From Lobosporangium transversale (taxonomy: Eukaryota > Mortierellomycota > Mortierellomycetes > Mortierellales > Mortierellaceae): 64,000 nt of DNA. Position 1 is the first letter of the stretch; each line of letters starts with the position of its first letter. Location of the stretch: contig NW_019028991.1 of the NCBI RefSeq assembly GCF_002105155.1, forward strand, positions 496,001 to 560,000. The letters are read 5' to 3'. A program made the translations under genes and the position numbers. The notes below the pieces were generated by a model. It saw only the letters and a program-made list of their open reading frames with translations. It had not been told where the DNA came from and searched no databases. This document shows positions 38,722 to 51,400 of the stretch, one piece after another.

Positions 38722-39714
38722 ATGCCGCCTAAACCACGCCTTACTCATTTCTTGGCTATACCACTGTACACCTCACTGTCAGCTGGTCAGCTGAATGCCT
38801 CGCTTTCTCGATTTGCTGCAGAAGTGACAGGCACAGTTGTAGGTTCGAACGCAACTGCTGCAGTAGAAGCTGCAACAGACTTAGAATCTGCCATGGATGT
38901 GTTGTCAGGAGTGAATTCTTATTGCAATGGTGATATCATTGATTCTAAAACCTCATCCTCATGGATCCCAAAAGAAGCACTGCGGCCTATCCCATCTTTA
39001 CATTTGACGCTTGGCGTCATGAGTCTATGCACTTCACAGCAGCTTGAGGAGGCGGTCCAATTTTTAAAGGCAGTAAATTTGGAGGCTCTACTTGATGATG
39101 CTGCTGCTGTTGCCACTAGTGTTGGTACTATTAGTACTAACACTGCAAGTTATGATACTGGACGCTCGCAAAGACGAGAGCCAACCAAGAATAATCAGCA
39201 ATATAAGGGCCCAGTAGACTGCCAGACATCTCAACAGCAGCTAAAGCAGCCATTAGTCATCACACTTCGAGGACTTTTGCCTATGCAAGCACCACATTCC
39301 ACTTCTGTCCTATATGCAGCACCATACGATCCTTCGGGACGGCTTCAGACCTTTTGTGAGTCACTGCAGAAAATGTTTGTAGCAGCAGGCTTTGTGCTCC
39401 CGGACCAACGACCACTCAAGCTACATGGAACGATCGTCAACAGTCTTCATGCTCGTTCTTACAGAGACAGAGTGACTGTGGCTGAGAGGGGAAGTCGTTT
39501 GGACAGTGGTGCTCGTCAAGGAAGAAGAGATGAGAGAAAGACACCAAAAAAGCCGTTGAAGCTCGATGCAAGAAACTTGATCGAGAGTTGGAAAGATGAA
39601 GTTTGGGCTGAGGTCGAAATCGAGAAAGTGGCTATTTGTGAGATAGGCGTAAAACCGGACCCAACAGATGGTCTTATGAAGTATCGAGATATTGCATGGC
39701 TAGATATGCCTTAA
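38722..39714 (+). CDS. 2H phosphoesterase, AKAP7/ASCC1 type
   Basis: Intronless, 330 residues. It carries the two HxT motifs of the 2H phosphoesterase fold: HLT at residues 94-96 in PSLHLTLGVM and HGT at 235-237 in LKLHGTIVNS. It opens with the usual first strand (RLTHFLAIPLYT). The spacing and the LRGLLPM..VLYA strand fit the AKAP7-NLS/ASCC1 domain family, members of which process or bind RNA ends or 2',5'-linked nucleotides. The loop after the first HxT region is enlarged (Ala/Asp and Gln-rich, about residues 125-175). A basic insert (about 255-275) lies before the last strand. The exact substrate is unknown. Confidence 0.85.
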   Translation: MPPKPRLTHFLAIPLYTSLSAGQLNASLSRFAAEVTGTVVGSNATAAVEAATDLESAMDVLSGVNSYCNGDIIDSKTSSSWIPKEALRPIPSLHLTLGVMSLCTSQQLEEAVQFLKAVNLEALLDDAAAVATSVGTISTNTASYDTGRSQRREPTKNNQQYKGPVDCQTSQQQLKQPLVITLRGLLPMQAPHSTSVLYAAPYDPSGRLQTFCESLQKMFVAAGFVLPDQRPLKLHGTIVNSLHARSYRDRVTVAERGSRLDSGARQGRRDERKTPKKPLKLDARNLIESWKDEVWAEVEIEKVAICEIGVKPDPTDGLMKYRDIAWLDMP

Positions 39715-41290
39715 CTCCCTGACTATTCTGCTAATTGTTAAGAAAAGTGTATCCAGTTTATGTAACATTAAAAAAGCCAGTCGCGCTTCGATATGCCTTG
39801 GCTCAAGTCTTAGTTTCATAACTGAGATGCTAAAGACTCTATCCACTTTTGTAGAGCACGCATCTGTTGTACTTTAGGAAATAGGCTAGAGAGCCTCGGT
39901 AGCGACCTCTTGAAGAGTGCAGCTGATGTTTCGCTTGACGTAATTAAGTAAGCTCTTGACATCAAGAGGTACGAGGATAGGTCTCCCGCTAGGAGGCTTT
40001 TTGAGGCAACAGCGCCTTCTTTTCCTTATTTACTGTTTAAATAAAGAGGCTATGAGTCTTCGCAGTCTTGTTAAGAAGGGTGCCGGCTTCATAGGCCCCG
40101 ACGATCCTACCTTTCCATTCGCTGGAGGGTTGTGTAGGTATGACGTTTGAGAGACAGAGTGATGTAGAAAAGTTCCACAGCATCTCAATACCCATCTTAT
40201 TTTATTCTGTTTCTCATCATTGGCCCCAACTAACTTTTTCGATACGGAGACCTGCTGCGTGCTGTCTCTGTCATAATCCATGCCGGATCCATGCTGCACC
40301 ATAGGTCACCAGAAGCTTGGAGCAGCTCAAATGGTCTTTAGCACTATCTAGAATATTATAATATCCTTGAGTGTATATGTCGGCATTATTCCTCCACATC
40401 TACGTCCCTGTTCTTAGCTACGTTAGTTCACTATTTTGAACCAGAGTGGCAAGACTTTGCTTACAAATATTGACGCCTTGTCCCATTCATGTACTAATTT
40501 TAATGATTGAGGAATAATGATGCCAGCTCCTACCCTTACGCCACTTGGATGATTTCGTGGATCAGGTGGATACAAATGCAAATAGCAGCAAGAAGTCGAA
40601 GTTGGCAGGAATATTTGTCGCTTTGTCCAACTATTAGTCATTTCATTTATAGACACCTTGGGACTACTGCCTGTTGATTCTGTTCCTTAGAAACCTCGTC
40701 AACGCTAGCGGCGTCTCCCCGCTCCAAACACGGACCGCTTTATTTGACCGTGCTATGAACTTTTTGCGCTCGCTTGAGGTTGGGATATCAGGCGTTTTTA
40801 GACTGGAGAGCATATTCTGGGCATCCATGGTTTCCCTGTTGCGTTGTTGCGCTTGAGTATAAATGACTCTAGTCTTTCACGGTGAACTATTCCTTCTCTC
40901 TAGTGTATACCCTATCGAAATGCAACATGGTTGCTCCCTTGAGGAATGCTGCTCTGGTGCAGTCCATGTATTTACAATGTTGCAATGTTGAGAAGGTTGC
41001 TGAAAACGAAAGATATTGCAGTAAATGAAAAAACTTGAGAGGCAGCACAACTTAAATAGAGACCCCATAATGCTACACTGGCCTCTTGTTACTTTTTTAG
41101 GTCTCCAATGTCCATGCCATGTTGCAGTTTAATTTATGCATAGCTAATTTTTAGTGATCTTGGGCGAAGTCATTTTCTTCAGGCAACTATTAAAAAAACA
41201 CGAACTATGGAAAGTAGCCATGGGGCTATGGCTATTTAAGTCTTTAGGTGGATAGAGGAGAGGGATTTATTGATACCTAAAGCATAACTC
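39715..41290. other. Gene-poor stretch after the 2H phosphoesterase
   Basis: No supportable gene. A short plus-strand frame at 40051-40140 (opening SLRSLVKKGAGFIG) ends in a GTATGA donor-like site and might be an exon relic, but nothing joins to it. The near-palindrome CTCTTGACATCAAGAG lies at about 39952-39967. Confidence 0.45.
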
Positions 41291-41995
41291 TTCAACCTCT
41301 ATTACTGATATATATCCACTGGGGACAATTCAAGCCCAAAGGCCCACTTGCCAATCGCAACCCTGCCGAACAATTAGGGTAATTGGTGTGTACAAAGTCT
41401 ACTTTAGCTATAGTGTGATATATATGGTCTTTATTCTCCTTTTGCGAAAGAGGCTTTGGTTCAAGGTAGACTGGTGGAGGAGTTGGGGTAGCGAGCTTAA
41501 CAGCAGCAGTTTGATGGTATAAGCTTGGCGTAACCAAGGGAACCAATGTCTCCTGCGTCTGGGGAAGCTCCAGCTTATCTTCTTGAGTAGAATAAACACA
41601 ACTGTGCTGAGAAGAGCGACCTGTGTCCATGCAAACCACGCAGTCAAGCTCGCCTACAAGCTTAGTTCCAGTTTTGCCTCTTTTTTAAGTCTTCTTTCCT
41701 CCTGTTTTTCTTTCTCCTATTCTCTCTCTTGCTCAAGAGAATCAAGCAGGACGCACTCGTTAATGGACCTGTAGGCTCTGTCTTCTCTTCACCCTCTGCA
41801 TGCTCCGCTTGCTGGCCCGCTAGCCCCCCCCCCTCACGGGTCGTGCTTGGATCGCATGTGGCACAGCCCACCGGGATCTCGTACTCAGATGATGCGTCGT
41901 ACACCCGATGTGAAGCCGCTCGACGGAGGAATGGTTTTCGAGTGGTTCGGGCCGCCATAAATAGAGTGAGCGCGCTTGACAGGCAACTGATTTGT
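41290..41995 (-). pseudogene. Doubtful locus, perhaps decayed or multi-exon
   Basis: The minus strand looks coding but changes frame. From an ATG at 41969 it reads RKPFLRRAASHRVYDASSEYE then GCATCDPSTTRE across a run of ten G (minus strand). Downstream an E/K/R-rich coiled-coil-like segment is interrupted by TAG codons, next to a hydrophobic stretch (TAWFAWTQVALLSTVVFILL). A last frame (EDKLELPQTQETLVPLV) runs to about 41292. Introns could remove some stops (for example about 41663-41608, 56 nt), but I could not close a full model. I recognise no family; a small single-pass membrane protein is one guess. Confidence 0.3.
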
Positions 41996-41999
41996 GGGA

Positions 42000-42471
42000 G
42001 GTTCAATAGACGCCCAACGTGTGGAACGTGTGGTAGGTATAATAATCTTTTTTTTTTTAAAGTTGAACAGATAAAATAAACGAAAGCAATGAAGCAAAGG
42101 TCTTGAAAGGAATGAAAGCAGGACCCAAAGATATAGGTGTATTAAGAATTAAAACATTAAAACAAAGAGAACAAGTTCACGTTTTAAATCTAGACGTGGT
42201 CTTGGATAAAGTTGAAAGTTAAATAAATAAATAGACAACAAATTACATTTTGGCATCCAGTAGGTCCATCCGTGTTTTCTTGCCGAGATATCCAATCACT
42301 CTAAATGGAATAGACTTTCATTGACTAAAATATTACTGCCACTCACAGATGCTTATTTATGTTGTTTGTTTATTTATGGTATCAATGAAGCCACTCCTCT
42401 TGAGACAGCCATCTGATTTTTTCGTCTTTTTTTAATATATAAAAGATTTATAAATCGAAGATCTCGTTCTA
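42000..42471. other. AT-rich 3' region of the kinase gene
   Basis: Non-coding on both strands as far as I can see; it is AT-rich with a T9 run and several short A/T blocks. It lies just beyond the kinase stop codon (complement of 42472-42474). Confidence 0.5.
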
Positions 42472-45400
42472 TTAATGGCACCTTTCACTGGTTTCTTCGC
42501 TTGAGCCGTCTGGTTCCGCAAGTGCATTATGGTCTGCTACGGTATCTACCTGTGTGGATGTCGGCGTTGGGACTCGTGTTTGCAGCGTGGGCTCTATCAA
42601 CAAGCCCATCTTCAGGCCTTGGCCCCAATCTTCATGCCGCTCTAATACCAATGGGGTGATAAGAATGCTGCTGTTGCTGCTATTGACATGCTTCATCGTC
42701 AGAGGGCTGGGCTGCGGATGATCCTTACTCTTTTCGATATTTCCCATACTTATGGTAGCACTGATAGCACTACCTCGTCTGCTTGAATTTATGGGAACCT
42801 GTTGCTCCTTTTCGGTCGCACTATGCTGATATCGCTGCGAGCGATCATTACTAGCGCTGGCTCCAAGACTACTGCTACTACTCTTTTTGATAGGCGTTGC
42901 TGTCTTAGGTCCATTACCGTTGCTGTTATTATTACTACAGGTACTACTACTCGATGTCACACCTGGGCTCGCACGCATTAACATCATAGACAGCACGCCT
43001 GGGCCAATGGACTGAGCTGCCAAACTGGCTGTACTTCCATTTCTTGATCCTACTTTGGATTCGGATTTTGATCCCGGCAATTTGGTGAACGATCCATTTC
43101 CAAACCCAAAGATCGTATGTCCTGAGCCTGTTGGCGCAGTAGTCGGCATTAGTGGCTGGACTGGAATCGAAGCTCGAATTGGCGCTTGCACTTGTGATGG
43201 CGGATGTGTCAAGGTTGCTGTTGATACTGGAAGGCTGCTGTTGATTGTCATGGGGGGGGGTTGTGGCTGATTTCCTCCCGCATTCATCAAAGGAGAGGCA
43301 GAAAGTGATGATGTTCCTTCATTTATGTGACTCATTGTTGTTAGCATTGTCGGCGCTGCTGCTGAGCTCGCTCGCGACCTTGACTTCGACCGGGATCGAG
43401 TTAAAGACCCCAATCCAAATAGATATCCTGCACTGCTCTCACGTCGAGCCTCTCGAGGGCGCTCTCCTTTACTACTCTCGCTAGTTAAGATACTTGAGGA
43501 CAACGACATACTGGGACCTCCAGCCATGACTGAGCCCACTGCTCCACCAGATGGCATGGCATTAGTATCGCAATTGCTGGAATATTTACTTCCCCCGGCA
43601 CTAAGTGACTGAATCATGCTTTTGAGTGTCCCTGGAGTTGACGAACCAGATCCCAGACTACCATACCCCGAATTCAGTGTGCCATGGCTGTCATACACTT
43701 CCGTATCAAGGTCAATACCTTGTACCGCTGCTGTTGCCACAGCTATAGCTGCACCAGATAGGCTCTTGCTTTGGTTCATCATAGCCTCCATATTGACATC
43801 ATTTAGCAATGTCACATTCTTATATGAAAAGCTTTCGAACTCTGAATCAATACTCAGGGATCGCTGCATTGCAGTGCCACTATTGTCGCCACGGCGTTGC
43901 TGGTCCAATATGTCGCGATCCATTTCATCTTGATGAAGATCTAGATCCGGTAAAGGATTTCGGGAACGCGATGGTCGACAAGAATGAGGCCTCGATCGAG
44001 TATTATCGTCACGCCCATGATCCAGTCCTAGGCGTTTTTTTGTAGCATTGGCTGAATGTAGCTGATATTGTGGTGGATTAGGCATAGATTGATTGGTCTC
44101 GTCAGCCTTAAGCGCTGCTAAAGGTGAGCCCGACAGCGTAGGCTGCGATTGTGCAACTTGCTGCTGTAGATGTAGTTGCAGAGCCCAAGTCGACTCATTC
44201 GATTTAAAGCCTTGTTGCTGGCTAGACCGATAGTGGAGCTTTGTATCGATGCTATCAAGATTAGGGGATGATGGCTGCTCTTGCTGACGCTGTCGTAGCT
44301 GCTGGTGTTGCACTGGCACAATGCTGTTTTCAGCAGCATTGCAGGGCGGCAAGGGTTCTATCATGCCCGTTGTGGACATATCAGCTATCGGTGCAAGTTC
44401 CCGAAGATCTGTCACATCACTTCCACACCTGTATGCAGCATTATGTGGGCCTAACGAGCGCTGGGCAGAAGTCCTCAGGTCGCTGCTATTTGGATCGGCT
44501 TTCAAAACTGACTGTCTCTTCTGGCTCGGGAGCATGCGCTGACAACCTTGCATAGTAAGGCACTCAGTCATGAGCTCGTTTCCATTACCTTCAGAAGGTG
44601 GAATAGAGGACACAAAAGACTGCTGCTGTGCCCTTAGCCCATTCTCGATCTGCTTTGCAAGCGGGGATCCAAGAGGCTGCTCTGCAAGGAATGGTGGTCT
44701 TTCAATACTTGTACGTGTAAGTTCAGGGGACTGCGGCTTTATTTGGTGGATGGATGTGGAAGAGGAGAGTGTTGAAAGCGAGGATGATCCAAACCCCGGC
44801 GAGAATGAGACACGGTTAGACACTGATTTTGATCGACCATGATTCGTTAGCCGAGGGCGTGTGATTTGGGTGGAAGCTTTATCTACCACTAAAGGGACTG
44901 TAGCCGCAAATTCTAAGCCTATTCCTGATGTAGATGGTATCCCTGTCTCAGGCATGACGAGTGGTGACTCACACAAGGCCACAGTCGAATCCATTTGCCC
45001 TTGGGACACCCTAGACTCCAAACTTGCCGTCTCTGATATGGTGAGAGCGGCAGCGTCACCGTCTGCTGCTTGACCTGAGGAAATCTCTGCAATGTTTCCG
45101 CCTGATAGCCGTCTGATGTCTGGCCTAGCGTTCCTTGCTAAGTTACATTAATAGATGTCAAAAAGATAATATCAGTACAAGAGGAATAAGCTTTCTAGCT
45201 TATTCCGGCTATTTCATTTTTTCATAATAGTACCATCAAAATAACTAGTGTCCATATTGTCGTTTGGTGCGGGGATGAACGGGGCTTCTTGATTTCTAAT
45301 ATTATCCCAATCGACTCCACGGAAGAATGGGTGAGCCTTCAGTTCTGTAGGAGATGGCCGATGCGAGGGGTCTCTGCTAAGCAGTTTGTTGATCAAATCG

Positions 45401-48400
45401 TGGGCCTCAGGCGAAAGCCCATATTCAGGCCATTGGATATCTGGTTTTATGGACGACAAAAAAAAAAAAAAAAAAAGCTACAAAATCAGTTTTCGAATAC
45501 AAAATACTCAAATAAGCCTGATGCCTTCGCAAGTGCGATCCAGGCATTACATTACCATGATTAAGGATGTTCTTAAAGATCGCTTCTGGTGCTTCATCCA
45601 TGAATGGTGGATATCCAGTCAAGAATTCAAACAAGCAAACACCCAGAGACCACCAGTCCACGGCCGTCCCATGCCCTATCCCCAACAGAAGTTCTGGGGC
45701 GAGGTAATCAGGGGTCCCCAACAAGGCCTTACTGCTCCCACGATGCCTTCGTGCAGCCCTTCCTGGAAGAGTACCAGCATGATATGTAGAAGATGCAAGT
45801 GGGATTGACGAAGTGGCACCTTTGTTCGCTCCAGCGCCTTGGCCTCTGCCATTTATATTCTCGACTATAGGTGGCCTTTTCCCTATAGATCCTTTCATAG
45901 AACCACTAGAAATAGAGGCGATAGTCCTAGAGACACGTCTTCTGCTTAACGATGGAGCCTTGTACTCATTCCCGCTGAATATATCATCCTTGTCTGGGAC
46001 AGTAATACGGCTTAGACCAAAGTCTGTAAGCTTGATATGGCCTTCAGCGTTCACAAGCATGTTGTCTGGTTTAAGATCGCGGTGCGTAATTCCATTAGAA
46101 TGAAGGTATTCAAGAGCCAAAATACATTCTGCTATGTACATCTTAGCCATATCTTCGTCAAATGATCCAAATACTGCCAATAACGAACTGAGATCTCCCC
46201 CTATTACATACTCCATAACAAGATAGAGATAATCCTTGCTGGCAAAAGCATAAAACAACTGTACAACAAATGGCGTCCTCGTCAGGGCTAAGACACGCCT
46301 CTCAGCCAGAACGTGATTGACCATGTTCTTGCGAACCATATCTGCCTTCTTCAAGATTTTGATCGCATAGAGATCCTTGGTCGTCTTTTTCCGCGCAAGA
46401 TATACTTTGCTGTAAGTTACAATAGAAGTATTAATAGTGGTAATAAAAACATTTAGTATGCGTGATCCATACATACAACGAATGTCCCAAACCATTTTAA
46501 AAGAACCAGCTACTGACCCAAAGGCGCCACGGCTAATGGGCTTGATGATCTCAAAATCCTGTATGCTTGGGACACGGCTCTTGTAAGGAGGAGTAGAACT
46601 GTTGGTTGGTGGAGACAGCACGCCGCCGCCGCCAGGGCCAAATAGCCCGCCTCGGCCAAACTCACTATCGCCTGAGTGGCTCCTAGATTGGCCTGCTAAA
46701 TTATTGTTGATGCGCTGGCGTGACGCACGCAAGAATGCAGCAAAGATAGTGCTAAAATTCTTGCTGGGCTTCTCTATGGGAGTCGTTGGAAACGTTGGCG
46801 GCGTTTGAATAAATGCGTTTGGTATCGACCCAGATCGGCCTTTCCTTGTTACCGTAATACCCCCAGTATGACCTCCATTCAATGCGGATATCGCTCCATC
46901 TACATCTAGCAGAGTAAACCAAAGATGGACGGACGATTAATAGTTTTTATAAACCACATAAAACTACCCGTAGATACATAAAAAAAAAAAGAAACAAAGA
47001 GAGAAGGATCAAGCAATGTACAGAAAAGGAAACTAATACCAGCGGCTGAGAAGTTTGACTTAGTACTTTCTCGCCATGTATAGCTTGAAAACCCACCCTG
47101 ATCAGCCCACATTCCAGGACCAGTTCGTTTTCCTGAAATGCTTAGAGTAGTCTGCGATAATGGTAGAGGCGGCTTTGTGGAATAGTTCATGCCGTCCTTG
47201 ACTTTGGACTTTGATTTCTTCCTTCCGCCCCAAAACGATGTTGAGGCCGACTGGTTTTCGCTTTGAGTGCTGATAGCATTGGCACTTTGTGATCGGCTGA
47301 TGTTACCTGAGCCATCGAGACCAGCATCGCGGATAGTCAGTAGCACCAGTTGGTCTTGGATTATTTGCATAGTTGACAGCTTTTCGCGAATGACGTGAGA
47401 AATCTTCTTACAGATGCTAAATAACTCCTCATCATAGGCAGAATTGCGAGACTCTTGCAGAATACTATTGATCTTGTGGTGATACTTCTCCAACTTTCGA
47501 ATAGCATGGCGCGGGTTAGTCTCGAGTACAAGGCAGGACTTCTCGGACAGTGTCTGAATTTTCTCCGAATCCCGCAGACTATAGTAATCCACATATGGTC
47601 GATTCATCGCTACGATCAGCTGCTTACGTTGCCAAACACAGGCACTAAGCTTACCAAGAGCGTGATTACAGCTCTCGAGTTTTTGGCTGCATTCATGCTG
47701 AAGCTTACAGATTTCACTGTGTCGATCCAGGAAGGATATCAAAATATCCTCATCACAAATTCTACAAACTGTCAAGCTCACATTATCCATCGTACCTCCA
47801 GTCAAGTCAGGTCGGGAGGTCTCTGACCTGGTCATTTGGATAGACGCCGAGTCACTCGTCTGTGGCCGCAGCAAAGACGCTGAGGTCACAGATGCTCGGT
47901 GCCGCAGCGCAAAAGGCGCAGGCTTACCTACTACTGTAGAAGGCGGTGCCGGTCCAGGTGATGAAGGCGATCTCGGCGATGACTGGGGTAATAAAGGCGA
48001 CATAGGCGAAACTGGCTTTTCGTGAGAGCCAAGTAGCTGCTGGCACTGCGGCTGTTGTTGTAGCTGTAGTTGCTGTTGCTGCTGTTGGTTGAACATAGAT
48101 TTGATGGACTTGAATAGGCTTAGAGCTGACTTTTTTCGTTCCGATGGCTTCTTGACCTTGCCTGATGCGCCTACCATACCAGAGCTATCACTCTCGCTAG
48201 CAGCATCCTTGCTCTCTACTCTTTGCAGGCCCCCATCAAACGAGCAGATAGAGTTAGAGCTGGGGGCTGTGGCCACAGCTATCAATGACCGCTGCAGTGG
48301 CGATGGCACTGCCGCTGTTAATCCTGACTCTGCCGGCTCTATTACTGCTGTCCCCGCCGTTGTCGCTGCTGTCGCTGTTGCTGTTGCTGCTCCCGTTGCT

Positions 48401-51400
48401 CCCGTTGATCCTGCTGTTGTTGTTGCTGTTGTTGCTGTTGTTGCTGTTGTTGCTGTTGTGGGCGAGCCAGAAGAGGGCTCACTGGAAAAGGCAGGGGAAG
48501 TAGAGGGCTTAGTCTCAGACTGGGTCGTCCTTGACAAAGGAGGCGCTGATGATCTTTTGCTTGGCAATCTGGGCAAAGCCAAGGTAGTGCCTACAGATTG
48601 TAGCTGGATTTCTCCAGTAGAAAATGCGTTTGCATGTTGAGCTACGACGCACTGGGAGGGGGTGAAGCTCTCACTCTTGGCCGCAAGATGCTGTTCAAGG
48701 GATGAGTCTGATATTGCTGATATTTTTGGGGACTGATGAATCATTGTTATTTCCTTTGGCTCATTCGAAGCTGAACTAGGTGTAAGCGGCCCTGCACTTT
48801 GTACCTCTTCCTTCGAAGGCTCGTCGGGTGCCAAAACACACTTTACTCCTTTATCGTGCTGCACAGGCATCGCAGGTGATGGCAATGGTGACCAGTCAGC
48901 ATATGGAAATGGTGAGGTCCTATCCAATTGGTCTTCATTCAGGCGCTGCTCATGCTACATGTGTTTAAAAAATGATATAAAATGTGTAAAATATGTCAGC
49001 ACCACCTCTCTAGTAAGTATGACTAAGCATTGATGCCTAAAAAATAAATAATGAAAATGGCTTATATCCTTACAAGGCGCTCTGCCAAGCGACAGACGGG
49101 TGCAAACACATATACGAGCTTTGTGAGGAGATCCTCTGCCTCTGCATTCCCGACAGCCATCCGACGCTGTCGGTCCATGAGAGCCTGTAATGATTTCATG
49201 ATGTCCAATGCCTTTAGCGGATGCGTCATGATAGCTGTAACAGGAGTATGTAAGATTTGCTGGGAGATGCACTCGATCGAGATTAAAAGCGTTGTATGTG
49301 AGCTGGCGAGAATAGTGGGCGGCCAACTGTTAGATGCAATAATGCGCCGAGAGAGAATAGAACGCTTCTTGGACACGTTACGCAAACTGACTTCGTCCGT
49401 CTCTGTTAGGGCATCTACACTGAATGGAGTAATAGATGGCTTTCTAGTCACTTCGGTATCCTTGGCTCCAAAACTGTCCTCGAAGTTGGCATTCATTTGG
49501 CACTCTGCACCCCACATTAAATGAGGATCAGTATGGCTAATACTGTTATGGCGTGAGGACATTCTCGTAACAGCGCCACTCTTTACGGATAGAGGCACTC
49601 TATCTAATGGGCCAATGCTACTTTCATACCAGCTTTCGTATGACTGAAATGATGATGACATCCCTTGAAGGTCTTCCATGATATTCCAGTGATTATTAGG
49701 ATCCATTGTGGATCTATCCTCTGTCCATTTTGATCCGTACGACTCTGACACCTCTTGTTGGAAAGAGAGGCACGCCACATCTTTATCCCGTTTGCACTCA
49801 TACCAACCATCCAATATAATACGAATTTCAGCATCGCTCTTAGATTTAGCAAGCACCATCTCGTGGTACAATGCATTAGCGGCATTAAGCTCATTGGTAT
49901 CATCCATGAACCCAATCTGTGAGACTAAATTCTGCGGAGCATTTGCTGACAGGTCAGGGAAGAAGGCGGGCAAAGAGTTAGAAGTGGCTAGTGACGTGCC
50001 TCCGAAGGCGCTCAATGTCGGTGAGGACAGTAATTTGTCGAGCTTTGTAGAGCCAGTTCCATTGTTAGAAGCGGTTGTATTATCAGAGTCGTACTCTAAA
50101 CGCAATGGGGTCCGTGGAGGAGGATGGAATCCTCTAACAGGAATCTGCCTTTGTCTCACATCATCTTCTATATCCGAGTCTGAGAAAACCCTGTCAATCG
50201 ATGACTTCCTGTTGAGAATTTTCCCGCCCCAAGTGTCTGAATCGCTGTCAGTTGTGTAGTAATTCTCTTGGTCTGATGCTAGAACGCGAGTTAAATGTGA
50301 CTTTGGCGATTCCTGAGGCGAATTCTTGAACATCTGACCACTGAGAACATACAATGAATGATGCCGTTGATATGACGAAGGCGATGATGCCATAGATGAA
50401 GACCTTCTAGTAGCTGGTATTTCTGTGGGCTGCGAGGCGCCAGCAATTGAATATGAGGATGGAATATTAACTCCGGTGGGCGATGTCGGGGGAGATGAAT
50501 CTTGCTCTTCTTGGGACGATGATTTACGAGAATCAATCGACCTATTAAGCCCACGATGTCGCTGTCGATCCTGACCACCTTTAATTTGAGATGAAGTGCT
50601 AAGGTGGGTAGGAAGATGCTGGTAACAGTGGTGAGAGTTTGCATATGAGGACCTCGTAGGGGCTGACAGTGCCATTCCTGTAAAGTCAGACTGAGGAGAT
50701 TGAGGCTGAACTGCTGGAATGAGTGATTCCTTGGCGCCTTCTCGGAGAGGCATCCCGATCTGTGATGCCGGTGCAGGTGTTGATGCTGATAATGTGCCTG
50801 CCTTAGCGTCTACACTCATGTACATGCCCTTGTCAGAGCCACCACTGTCAATAGAAAAACTCGTCCAGCCAGAGCTCGGTTTTTGCATAAAGCTGGAGGT
50901 TAGAGTGCGCTGGTGTTCATCCAAATACTCATCACCACCTGACCCCACAAGGCCCCTGGAATTTTGGTTGTAGATCTTATCGCTCGAGGCAATAAAACTA
51001 GGTCGAGCATTTGCATTCGGGTTTTCTGTAGACGACTTTTCGTCGCTACTCTCAGACTGTGCTATATCTGAATTGAACATGTTGGAGAGAGGGGATTGAA
51101 TCTTCTCCTGATTCGATAGCGAGCGCCGTAGCCGTGTTTTCCAACTGATACTTGAGTGCGGTGATGGTATTGAAGATACAGGGGTTAAAAGAGGAGATCC
51201 TGAATTCGGCGATAGTGCTCCGGGCTCACTTGATATACTAGGACTATACTGTTGATTCTCTGGATTTGTCGCGCTCAGTTTAATGTTTACAGGTGACAAG
51301 CGAAGTTTCGCACTTCCAACCGAGCCTTTCTTAACATGCAAAGAAGCTCGGGAGCTTGAAATAGGCTGGCCTAAACTCTCATCGCACCCATATGAATTTG

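Noticed and set aside
40030-40302. Minus-strand 90-codon frame in the 40-kb gap
   Set aside because: Low similarity to anything I know; it is crossed by a plus-strand frame of equal quality, and neither has a partner exon.
48089-48640. Ala/Val/Leu-rich plus-strand frames
   Set aside because: Antisense readings of the triplet repeat in the kinase exon.
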